In this document: in pieces, positions 21,377 to 28,503 of the stretch
Numbering within the stretch: position 1 is the first letter of the stretch
How the letters are laid out: each line of letters starts with the position of its first letter
Assembly (NCBI GenBank): GCA_947505245.1
Contig: CANNIZ010000035.1
Coordinates: 1-47,400, forward strand
Origin: Pseudomonadota bacterium
Lineage (GTDB): Bacteria > Myxococcota_A > UBA796 > GCA-2862545
Length of the DNA stretch: 47,400 bases
Reading direction: 5' to 3'
Program-made: the position numbers and the translations under genes
Notes under the pieces: generated by a model
What the model saw: only the letters and a program-made list of their open reading frames with translations
What the model was told of the DNA's origin: nothing
Databases searched by the model: none

Positions 21377-22194
21377 TTGGACTTCCCCCCGCCGCCGACC
21401 GAAGGTCGGCCAACGCTGAAGCGGCCGCGCAGGTACTTCCGCAGCGCGTGGACCGTGGAACCGAGGTGATCTTTGAGCACGTCGTACTTGACCAGGTAGG
21501 ACGGAGGCACGTAGTCGTCCACGCACAGGTAGAGGTCGACGGACACGTACACGTAGCCGGTGCCCATGTCGCCATCGACCGTGATCGTGCCTGGCTCCGG
21601 GCTCTGGATGTACCCGCTCTTCACCTCGGCCTTCAGCGCCTGGAAGATGCGCGCGAAGTCGTCCATTCGCTCGCCGTACCCGATGACCACGCTCGCGCGG
21701 TGGCCTTGCACCTTCGCCTTGGTGAGATCGCCCGTGAGGTGCGTGAGGCGAACCAGGATGCGCGCGTTGTCACCCAGGTTCTGGAACCGCACGTAGTGGT
21801 GCGTCCCGTCGCTCGTCAGGTCGATCAGAGCGTAGCCGGTGTCCAACACCGACGTGATGATCGCGCCGAGGAGCACCTCGTCGACGTGGGACGCGAACTT
21901 GTGGGCGTTGTAATAGGACCAGCTCGCTTGCACGAGCTTTCCGAACGTTCGCTCCGCGCGATCGTCGGGGCTCTCGGTGGCCGCCGAGCCATCCAGGTCC
22001 GCGAACAACTCCGCGTGCCCCGCGAGCTTCGCCCAGCCGTCCATGCCCTCGAACCAGAAGCTGTCGTCGGGCCTGGCCGCGCCGGATCGCGCGCGCTCGA
22101 ACAACGCGCGGCGCGAAAACGGCCCCTGCGTCGCGCCATCCCCGTGGACGTGAACGACGGCAGAATCAGGACCAGGGAGCGTCGGCAGACTCAT
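21373..22194 (-). CDS. GYF_2-domain protein with a duplicated unknown domain
   Basis: 273 residues. Two adjacent ATGs (22197, 22194) follow GAGGAGGA; the second has better spacing. Residues about 12-68 resemble a GYF_2 (DUF4339) domain, with GPFSRRALFERARSG and a final WFEGMDGWAKL. GYF domains bind proline-rich peptides. Residues about 80-265 match the next gene's product and form a domain I cannot name. It is cytosolic by appearance. It heads the five-gene engB run and is divergent from the tail-tube/OmpA gene, with 161 bp between. That neighbour contains a proline-rich linker, a possible GYF ligand, but this is speculation. Confidence 0.68.
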   Translation of the reverse strand: MSLPTLPGPDSAVVHVHGDGATQGPFSRRALFERARSGAARPDDSFWFEGMDGWAKLAGHAELFADLDGSAATESPDDRAERTFGKLVQASWSYYNAHKFASHVDEVLLGAIITSVLDTGYALIDLTSDGTHHYVRFQNLGDNARILVRLTHLTGDLTKAKVQGHRASVVIGYGERMDDFARIFQALKAEVKSGYIQSPEPGTITVDGDMGTGYVYVSVDLYLCVDDYVPPSYLVKYDVLKDHLGSTVHALRKYLRGRFSVGRPSVGGGGKSK

Positions 22195-22253
22195 CATTCC
22201 TCCTCGGTGACGCTGCGTCGTACGCCTGCTAACACACATCGCGCGACCGCCTC

Positions 22254-22282
22254 TTGGCGTCTGGCGCACGCGGCTGTACAAT
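22254..22282 (+). promoter_or_regulatory. Promoter of the tail-tube/OmpA gene
   Basis: TTGGCG (22254-22259), a 17-bp spacer and TACAAT (22277-22282) make a good sigma70-like promoter. Transcription would start near 22289, giving a leader of about 67 nt before ATG 22356, whose ribosome site is GGGAG at 22346-22350. The region is shared with the divergent GYF gene, for which I see no clear promoter. Confidence 0.55.
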
Positions 22283-22355
22283 CCAGAGGCGCCGACCAGT
22301 TTTGTCGTCGCACGCTCCTCACGCGTCGCCCGCAGTTTTGATCTCGGGAGTATCT

Positions 22356-23534
22356 ATGGCAAAGCTTCCTGGTTCTTATTCTATCTTTCCGCGCGGCCCC
22401 AAGCCGACGTCCGCGAAGTCGCCCCGCGGAGGCGCGTCCTTCTCCATCGGCGCGGCCCTCGTTACGCCCGGCCGCGGCGCGGGGTCGAACCACCAGGCTG
22501 AGAAGGCGAAGGTAACGCCCGGTCGCGGCCCCAATTCGCACCACAAGATCGACGGCGTGCGTGTGCAGCCCGGCCGTGGTCCAAACTCGAACCACCAGAT
22601 CAGCAAGGAGCAGCCGAGCAGCCCTCGCCCGGCCTCCAAGCTGCCCGAAAAGCCGAAGAAGATCGACCAGGGCGATCCGTGGAACAACCACTACTTCGCG
22701 CTCGAGATCGACGGTGAGGAGGTCGCGCACTTCCAGGAATCGAGCGGGTTCAAGAGCGCAACCACGATGTTCACCATCGAGGAAGGCGGTCGCAACGGCG
22801 ACGTCATCAAGCGCCCGGGCCAGAGCAAGTGGGGCACCATTACGCTCAAGTTCGCGGTCAACGCCTCGAACCGGCTCGCCGAATGGCGCGACAAGTACGT
22901 CCAAGACAAGTTCGTGGACGGGCTTCGCCTCGATTGCACAGGTGCGATCGTCATCAAAGACCTGGACGGCATGGAGCTCCGCCGGTACTCGATGACCGAG
23001 GTCTGGCCCGTGTCGTGGGAAGGCCCGAGCCTGAATTCGACGGCTTCTGGCCTCGCACTCGACACGCTCGAGATCGCGTTTGATCAGCTCATCATCGGCG
23101 GCCTCGGCCCCAAGCCCGCGCCCGTCCCGCCCAAGCCGCAGCCAACGCCCGCGACGCCCGAGCCCATCCAATTCGACTTCGACAAGTCCAACGTCAAGAA
23201 GTCGGAAGAGAAGAAGGTCGACAACGCGTCCAAGATCTACAAGGACGAACCGGCGGTCTGGGTCGAAGGCCACACGTGCGACATGGGCTCCAAGTCGTAC
23301 AACCTGTCGCTCAGCGCCTCGCGCGCTCAATCCGTCGCCGCTTCCCTCAAGCAGAAGGACGAGGCCAACGGCATCAAGCGCGCGGCGTACAACTCCCAAG
23401 GCTTCGCGTTCGAGCACCCCGTGGCGCCGAACAAGAACGAGCCCAACCGCGCCCGGAACCGCCGCTGCCAGGTGTGGCCGACGCCCCGCTCGGGCAAGCG
23501 CTCTGGCGAGCTCGTCTACATCAAGTACAACTGA
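22356..23534 (+). CDS. Phage/eCIS tail-tube-like (gp19, TIGR02241) protein fused to an OmpA C-terminal domain
   Basis: 392 residues from ATG 22356 (GGGAG six bases upstream). Residues 36-81 hold three 17-residue-spaced repeats of V(T/Q)PGRG..S(N/H)H. Residues about 107-248 match the T4 gp19-like tail-tube family of contractile injection systems: DPWNNHYFALEIDGEEVAHF, the EEGGRNGDVIKRPGQSKWG strand pair, and EVWPVSWEGPSLNSTASGLA before LEIAF. A Pro-rich linker (251-270) leads to an OmpA-type domain (about 271-376), with FDFDKSNV, VEGHTCDMGSKSYNLSLSAS-RA, and a terminal NRARNRRCQV. OmpA domains bind peptidoglycan. No signal peptide is obvious. No sheath, baseplate or other tail gene lies nearby. 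It may be a tube-like protein tethered to the cell wall (inference). Confidence 0.85.
   Translation: MAKLPGSYSIFPRGPKPTSAKSPRGGASFSIGAALVTPGRGAGSNHQAEKAKVTPGRGPNSHHKIDGVRVQPGRGPNSNHQISKEQPSSPRPASKLPEKPKKIDQGDPWNNHYFALEIDGEEVAHFQESSGFKSATTMFTIEEGGRNGDVIKRPGQSKWGTITLKFAVNASNRLAEWRDKYVQDKFVDGLRLDCTGAIVIKDLDGMELRRYSMTEVWPVSWEGPSLNSTASGLALDTLEIAFDQLIIGGLGPKPAPVPPKPQPTPATPEPIQFDFDKSNVKKSEEKKVDNASKIYKDEPAVWVEGHTCDMGSKSYNLSLSASRAQSVAASLKQKDEANGIKRAAYNSQGFAFEHPVAPNKNEPNRARNRRCQVWPTPRSGKRSGELVYIKYN
22461..22598 (+). repeat. Three in-frame PGRG repeats
   Basis: Within the tail-tube/OmpA gene, codons 36-81 encode VTPGRGAGSNHQ, VTPGRGPNSHHK and VQPGRGPNSNHQ at exact 17-residue spacing. They lie in the N-terminal extension that gp19-type tube proteins normally lack. 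Gly, Pro, Arg and His richness suggests a flexible or ligand-binding segment rather than a folded domain. Confidence 0.8.
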
Positions 23535-23556
23535 AGCAGGCCGCGGCAGGCGCCGT

Positions 23557-24393
23557 TCAGTCCCAGGCGAACGACCATCGGGGCGATGCGAGCATCTGTC
23601 GCACGCCCGCGAACGCTGCATCGTCCGCGAACACCGCGTCGCAGCAGTAGAGCAGCACCTCCCACAGCAGCGGGCGCACCTCGTCGATCCGCACCGCAGG
23701 CCGTTCCACCCACAGGTCCACGGTGCCGCGACCGACGTGCAGCAACGTCGCGTGATGGCGCGCGTGCCAGCCTCGCAGCAACACGGCCTGTTCGACCGGC
23801 CCCGGCGAGCCATTCCAGCCACCGAGGCCGAGAAAGAGCGGCACCTCCCACGCCGGGCAGCCGAGCAGCACACATCGAACGGGCTCATCGTCGCTCTCGA
23901 ACGCGGATGTCGGGCGCAACGCCTCCGACCGCGGCGCCCACACCGGCCGGGTCGTCATCATCTCGCTCCACAGCCGATCGACCACGTCGGCGCTGAACCG
24001 CTCGCGCAGGCGATCCGCGAGCACCTCCAGCACCGGACCCGCCTGCGCCGGAACCGGCGGCCGGTGCCGGATGCGGGCCAGGGCCGAACGCCCCTTTCGG
24101 CCTTGAAACGGCACATCCTGGTCACACGGCTGCCCGAACCGCTCTTCGGGCCCGGGCCTCCCGAGGAACCAGTCGATCATCGGCTCGGCGCCGAGCAGAA
24201 CCGGTACGAGGCCCGTCGAGTCCCGGAGGCGGTGGGCCGCGCCCCACACAGCGACGCCCTCCTCCGCATCCATCGGCTCTGAGATCAGCGCAGGCACGGG
24301 AAACGGAAGGTCCGTAAACCGATCGACTTCGTCGAATCTCCCGAGCGGAGCGCCATCCCTGGCGAGCATCCGCAGCGCCTCTGCGGGTTTCAC
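23557..24393 (-). CDS. DUF4253-domain protein
   Basis: 278 residues from GTG 24393, chosen for GGAGGT just upstream. The C-terminal half follows the DUF4253 pattern: CVLLGCPAWEVPLFLGLGGW, PVEQAVLLRGWHARHHATLL, then RPAVRIDEVRPLLWEVLLYC and a final SPRWSFAWD. DUF4253 has no established function that I know. The N-terminal half is unassigned. It lies 42 bp after rlmE and is probably the last gene of the unit that begins with the kinase-like protein. It ends 22 bp from the convergent tail-tube gene. Confidence 0.8.
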   Translation of the reverse strand: MKPAEALRMLARDGAPLGRFDEVDRFTDLPFPVPALISEPMDAEEGVAVWGAAHRLRDSTGLVPVLLGAEPMIDWFLGRPGPEERFGQPCDQDVPFQGRKGRSALARIRHRPPVPAQAGPVLEVLADRLRERFSADVVDRLWSEMMTTRPVWAPRSEALRPTSAFESDDEPVRCVLLGCPAWEVPLFLGLGGWNGSPGPVEQAVLLRGWHARHHATLLHVGRGTVDLWVERPAVRIDEVRPLLWEVLLYCCDAVFADDAAFAGVRQMLASPRWSFAWD

Positions 24394-24435
24394 GTGACCT
24401 CCACCAAGACCTTACCCGACGTTCCGGGTCGGCTT

Positions 24436-25014
24436 CTACTGGAAGTGCTCGGCGACGAGGAACCATTCCCGGCTGTTCTGCCGCACAGCCTCCGGGCGCA
24501 CGCGACGAACGCCGTCGAACCGCTTGCGCACCGCGAGCTCGAACGCCTTCGCGTCGGGCCCCTCGAACACCTTGCAGATGAACGCGCCGCCGGGCGCGAG
24601 CAGGTCGCACGCGACGTCGAACGCGCGCGTCGCGAGCTCGATCTGCGCGAAGTGGTCGGCGTCCCGGGCGCCGGTGGTGAGCGGCGCCATGTCCGACAAC
24701 ACGACGTCCGCTGGCCCGCCGAGCGCCGTGCGAAGCTCGTCGGACGTGACGTCGAACACGCTTCGGATCAGGAACGTGCCGCCGGGGAGGTTCGTCTCGG
24801 TCAGATCGACGCCGACGAGCTTGCAGCCCCGCTCCAACACGTACGCCGACCACGAGCCCGGCGAGCAGCCGAGATCCACCACGCGCTGCCCGCGCTTCAA
24901 GATGCGGACGCGCTGATCGATCTCGGCCAGCTTGTACACGCTGCGCGCGGCGTAGCCCTCTTCCTTGGCCTTCTGCGCGAAGCGGTCGGGCTTCTGGTAG
25001 GGGTTCTTAGCCAC
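24436..25014 (-). CDS. rlmE: 23S rRNA uridine-2'-O-methyltransferase RlmE (FtsJ/RrmJ)
   Basis: 192 residues from GTG 25014. It methylates U2552 of the ribosomal A-loop (E. coli numbering) using S-adenosylmethionine. The SAM-binding motif is VVDLGCSPGSWSAYVLERG (45-63). The K-D-K-E catalytic tetrad is complete: Lys28 (RSVYKL), Asp108 (LSDMAP), Lys148 (FICKVFEG) and Glu183 (SREWF). The N-terminal basic tail is shorter than in E. coli. It lies 30 bp after pepA and is likely co-transcribed with it. Confidence 0.93.
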   Translation of the reverse strand: MAKNPYQKPDRFAQKAKEEGYAARSVYKLAEIDQRVRILKRGQRVVDLGCSPGSWSAYVLERGCKLVGVDLTETNLPGGTFLIRSVFDVTSDELRTALGGPADVVLSDMAPLTTGARDADHFAQIELATRAFDVACDLLAPGGAFICKVFEGPDAKAFELAVRKRFDGVRRVRPEAVRQNSREWFLVAEHFQ

Positions 25015-25044
25015 GCGCGGAGTGCCCTGTCCGCTGCGGCGACT

Positions 25045-26487
25045 TCACTTGGCTTTCGCCGCGACCCAGTCGATGAGCGTGCGCATCGTCTGCCCCGTTC
25101 CGCCCGCCGCGTACGGGCCGCTCGCCTTCTCGAAGAACGCGGAGCCGGCGATGTCGAGGTGAGCCCACTTCTTTTCGGCGACGAAGTGCGTGAGGAACAG
25201 GGCCGCGGTGATCGAGCCCGCGTCGGGCTTGCCGCTGATGTTCTTCAGCTGGCCCCAGTCGCCCTTGAGCCACGCCTTGTACCCGTCGTGCAGCGGCATA
25301 CGCCACAACAGCTCGCCGTTCTGGTTCGCAGCGCCGTTCAGATCGGACCACAGCGCGTCATCGTTGACGTACGCCCCGGTGAAATCAGGACCGAGCGCGA
25401 CCACGACCGCGCCGGTGAGGGTCGCGAGGTCCACGACCTCGGTCGCCGCCGTCTTGCACGCGTCGATCAGGCAATCCGCGAGCACCAGGCGCCCCTCCGC
25501 GTCGGTGTTGTGGATCTCGACGGTGACGCCGTTCCGGTACTCGAGGATGTCGCCGAGCTTGTAGCTCGAGCCGGACACCATGTTCTCCACGAGGCCCACG
25601 TACGCGTCGATCGTGACGGGGATGCCGAGCTCGGCGATCGCGGCCGTGGCGCCCAGCACCGTGGCGGCGCCTGCCATGTCACAGCGCATCGTCTGCATCG
25701 AGCCGGACGGCTTGAGCGAAAGGCCGCCCGAGTCGAACGTGACGCCCTTTCCGACCAGCGCGATGTGCGCCTTCGCGCCCGGTGGGGCGTACCGCACGTG
25801 CACGACGCGGGGCGGGTTTGACGAGCCCTGGCCGACGGCGATCATGCCGACGTACTTCTCGGCGCGAAGCCGGTTCTCGTCCAACACCTCGACGGTGACG
25901 TGCGGCTTGGTGGACAGCGCCGACTCGGCCATCACCGCCATGCGCGCGGGGGTGGCCTCGGCAGCGGGCGCCGAGACGAGGTTCCGCACCCAGGACTGCC
26001 AGACGGAGCGGACGTCCGCCGCGTGTTGATCGCCCGGGGTCGCGCCCGAGCGGACCGTGATCTCGGCCACCGCAGCGGTGCGTTCAGAGGCGGGCTTGTA
26101 GGGGTCGTACACGTAGTTGCCGAGCGCGACGGCCTCCGAGATCGACGCGACGTCCACGTCGCCGCCGAGCGCTAAGGCCAGCGTCGCAGCGCCGAGATCG
26201 CGAGCCTGCCGCCCGGCCTTTGCGGCGGCGCGGAGCAGGTTGTCGCGCGAACGGTCGCCGACCGCGACCACGAGCAGATCGCGAGCGGGGACGCGCCCGA
26301 GGGAGGGGACGAGCACGCTCGACGTCCCTTTGCCCGTGAACTTCTGCTGCTTCAGGTGGGCGATGAGCCGACTGCCGAACTTTGCGTCGAGACCCGCGAG
26401 GTCTTCGGCGAACGACTCGCCAGCACCCACGACGAGGAGATCGACTGCGGCGTCATGGAGGGGCTCAGCGGAAAACTTCACCTGCAC
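25045..26487 (-). CDS. pepA: Leucyl aminopeptidase (M17 family)
   Basis: 480 residues from GTG 26487, with AGGAG five bases upstream; a longer open frame to 26613 overlaps the preceding gene and is rejected. M17 metal and catalytic residues are all present: Lys247 and Asp252 (VGKGVTFDSGG), Lys259, Asp270, and Asp329, Glu331 and Arg333 in the signature NTDAEGRLVL. Family enzymes are cytosolic hexamers with two divalent metals that remove N-terminal amino acids. Some also bind DNA, but that cannot be judged here. The start is only 8 bp past the stop of the upstream kinase-like gene. Confidence 0.95.
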   Translation of the reverse strand: MQVKFSAEPLHDAAVDLLVVGAGESFAEDLAGLDAKFGSRLIAHLKQQKFTGKGTSSVLVPSLGRVPARDLLVVAVGDRSRDNLLRAAAKAGRQARDLGAATLALALGGDVDVASISEAVALGNYVYDPYKPASERTAAVAEITVRSGATPGDQHAADVRSVWQSWVRNLVSAPAAEATPARMAVMAESALSTKPHVTVEVLDENRLRAEKYVGMIAVGQGSSNPPRVVHVRYAPPGAKAHIALVGKGVTFDSGGLSLKPSGSMQTMRCDMAGAATVLGATAAIAELGIPVTIDAYVGLVENMVSGSSYKLGDILEYRNGVTVEIHNTDAEGRLVLADCLIDACKTAATEVVDLATLTGAVVVALGPDFTGAYVNDDALWSDLNGAANQNGELLWRMPLHDGYKAWLKGDWGQLKNISGKPDAGSITAALFLTHFVAEKKWAHLDIAGSAFFEKASGPYAAGGTGQTMRTLIDWVAAKAK

Positions 26488-26495
26488 GGAAACTC

Positions 26496-28469
26496 CTAGA
26501 ACAGCGTGACGAGGGCAAACACAAGCAGGATCAGCGCGAGCGCGCCGACCAGGATGACCATGTACGCGGTGTAGCTGTCCTTTCGGATCGCTTCGACCGC
26601 GCGCTCGAACCACAGGCCGATCGGCGACGGGGGAGACGGCGGCTTCTCACCGCCGAACGAGGGAAGATCCTCGCCGCCCGCCGCACCGGGAAGGTAGGGA
26701 TCCCCCTGCCAGCCGGGAGCCGGGCCGCGATCGTCCACATCGGCGGGCCGGTTCCATTGGGGAGGTGCTGCCACCTCGGGCTCCACGTCGACGTGGGGCT
26801 CGGCGGGCGTCAACGTCGGACTCGTCGCCGGCGACGACGGCGCCAGCGGCATGACGAGCAGCGGCGGCGGCGGCACGTCGCCGGTCGTCTCGTGTTCCAC
26901 CGCAACCAGGGAGACGAGCCTCGGCGCGGGCTTCGTGTCGCGGTCGTCTGCGGGTTCGGACGGCGTAGGAGCGTGAAACTCCTCGCTGATCGACGGCGCG
27001 ATCGGCATCGGGTAGCTCGGGTCGGACACGGATCCCGGGTCGGTCGAGCCGCCGAACAAGCGCACGACGTCCGCGCCAGGGCCGCTCGGCGCGTCTCCGG
27101 AGCGCTCGGCGAGCGGCGCCGCACGATCGGGTCGCTGGGGCATCGATATCGGCGCCGGGCCCGACGGTACCTCGTTTCCCGGTGGTACGTAGCCGGGCGC
27201 GGGCCGCACCTCGAACTCGCCCGACGCGCTCTTCGGGTCCGAGCGCCCGTCGCGGATCCCGAACGCCACCGCGATCTTGTAGCGCCCGGGCGGCATGTCC
27301 GGCAGCGAGAAGTCGAACCGGAGGCGCCCCGACGGGTGCGGCTTGACCGTGTACTTCGCGTCGGGCACCGGCACGCGCCCGTCGCCCTGCACGTCCAGGT
27401 CGACGATCTGGACTCCGCACGCGATGTCTTCCTGGCCCTGAACCCCGCCCGAACACGCGATGGTGACGGAGAACAGGATTGGATCACCGGATTGGTAGCT
27501 GCCGTTCTTTACCGAGACAGCGTGCAGCAGGTGCCCGACGTCCGCGACCTGCGGGTCGACGAGCTCGGCGACCTCTTCCAAGCGCGGCGCGAGCGCGCTC
27601 AACTCGGCGAACCGGTACGGCGGAGACGGCTCGATCTCCCTCGACAGACCGCGATTGAGCAGCGCGGAGGTGCGATCCGCCATGCGCGCCGCGAACCGCG
27701 GGTTGGCCGCGTCGTCTTTCAGGCGCGTGAGCACGCGATCGCGCAGCGACGCGATCTCGACTTTGTCGAGGCCGTTGTGCGGGATCGGGATCCGGTCTTC
27801 GCGCCGCGGGGCGCCTGCCGGGCCCGCCGGTGACGCGATCATCGCCATCCGGTACAGCAGCGCGCAAAGGGCGAACGTGTCCGCGCTCGCGCTCGTGCCC
27901 TCGGGGGGACCGTACTCGTCGCGATCCGAACCCGCGATCTCCGCAAGGCGAGCGCGGTGGGCGGCGATCGCCGCCGGCAAGGGATCCGCCAGCACGGGTT
28001 CGCCACGGTCGTTGATCAGCACGTTCGACGGCCGCAAGTCTCCGTGCAAGCGGCCTGCGGTCGCGAGCACGTCGAGCACGCGCTGCAGCAGCACGACGCC
28101 CTCGGAGAGCGGCACGGAGGCCGCGATCCGACGTTTGAGCGACATCGGGTACCGCGGCATCACCAGCGCCGGCGCCCCGGCCGCCGTCGTGCCGATGGCC
28201 TCCAAGCGCGGCAGCCACGCGTGGCCCTTTGCGTAGAGCTCCCCCGTCTCAACGAGCGCAGCTGCGCACGCAGCGAGGACGCCGGCCGGCAGCGGCGCGT
28301 CGGCGGGCACGTCGTGCTCCTCCAGCGGCACCTTCACGACAAAGTCGCGACCAGCAGCATCCCGCGCCGTCCAGGACACGCCCCAAAGGCCGCGACCCAG
28401 CACGTCGCCGAGTACAAAATTCCGGGCGGCCCCTGTCGCGCCCGCGGTGACGACGTCCCCGCTCTTCAT
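26496..28469 (-). CDS. Kinase-like (probable pseudokinase) tail-anchored protein
   Basis: 657 residues from ATG 28469. Residues about 15-290 are a divergent Hanks-type kinase domain. The glycine loop is GRGLWGVSW and the ATP lysine is kept (Lys46 in FVVKVPL). HRD is HGD (142-144, Asp144 kept) in HGDLRPSNVL, and DFG is replaced by Asp162-Pro-Leu. Activity is therefore doubtful. A beta-rich segment near 320-420 (including SGRLRFDFSLPDMPPGRYKI) looks immunoglobulin-like. A long Pro-rich disordered stretch follows, and a final hydrophobic helix (about 635-657) makes a tail anchor. It heads a run with pepA, rlmE and a DUF4253 gene, and is divergent from the GH3 gene. Confidence 0.78.
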   Translation of the reverse strand: MKSGDVVTAGATGAARNFVLGDVLGRGLWGVSWTARDAAGRDFVVKVPLEEHDVPADAPLPAGVLAACAAALVETGELYAKGHAWLPRLEAIGTTAAGAPALVMPRYPMSLKRRIAASVPLSEGVVLLQRVLDVLATAGRLHGDLRPSNVLINDRGEPVLADPLPAAIAAHRARLAEIAGSDRDEYGPPEGTSASADTFALCALLYRMAMIASPAGPAGAPRREDRIPIPHNGLDKVEIASLRDRVLTRLKDDAANPRFAARMADRTSALLNRGLSREIEPSPPYRFAELSALAPRLEEVAELVDPQVADVGHLLHAVSVKNGSYQSGDPILFSVTIACSGGVQGQEDIACGVQIVDLDVQGDGRVPVPDAKYTVKPHPSGRLRFDFSLPDMPPGRYKIAVAFGIRDGRSDPKSASGEFEVRPAPGYVPPGNEVPSGPAPISMPQRPDRAAPLAERSGDAPSGPGADVVRLFGGSTDPGSVSDPSYPMPIAPSISEEFHAPTPSEPADDRDTKPAPRLVSLVAVEHETTGDVPPPPLLVMPLAPSSPATSPTLTPAEPHVDVEPEVAAPPQWNRPADVDDRGPAPGWQGDPYLPGAAGGEDLPSFGGEKPPSPPSPIGLWFERAVEAIRKDSYTAYMVILVGALALILLVFALVTLF

Positions 28470-28503
28470 CCGAAGCGCTTCCCCGATGCGATCGCCGCAG
28501 GCT

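Noticed and set aside
22195..23556. Prophage or complete eCIS locus around the tail-tube protein
   Set aside because: No sheath, baseplate, spike, AAA+ or terminase gene is found on either side; flanking genes are cellular and on the other strand.
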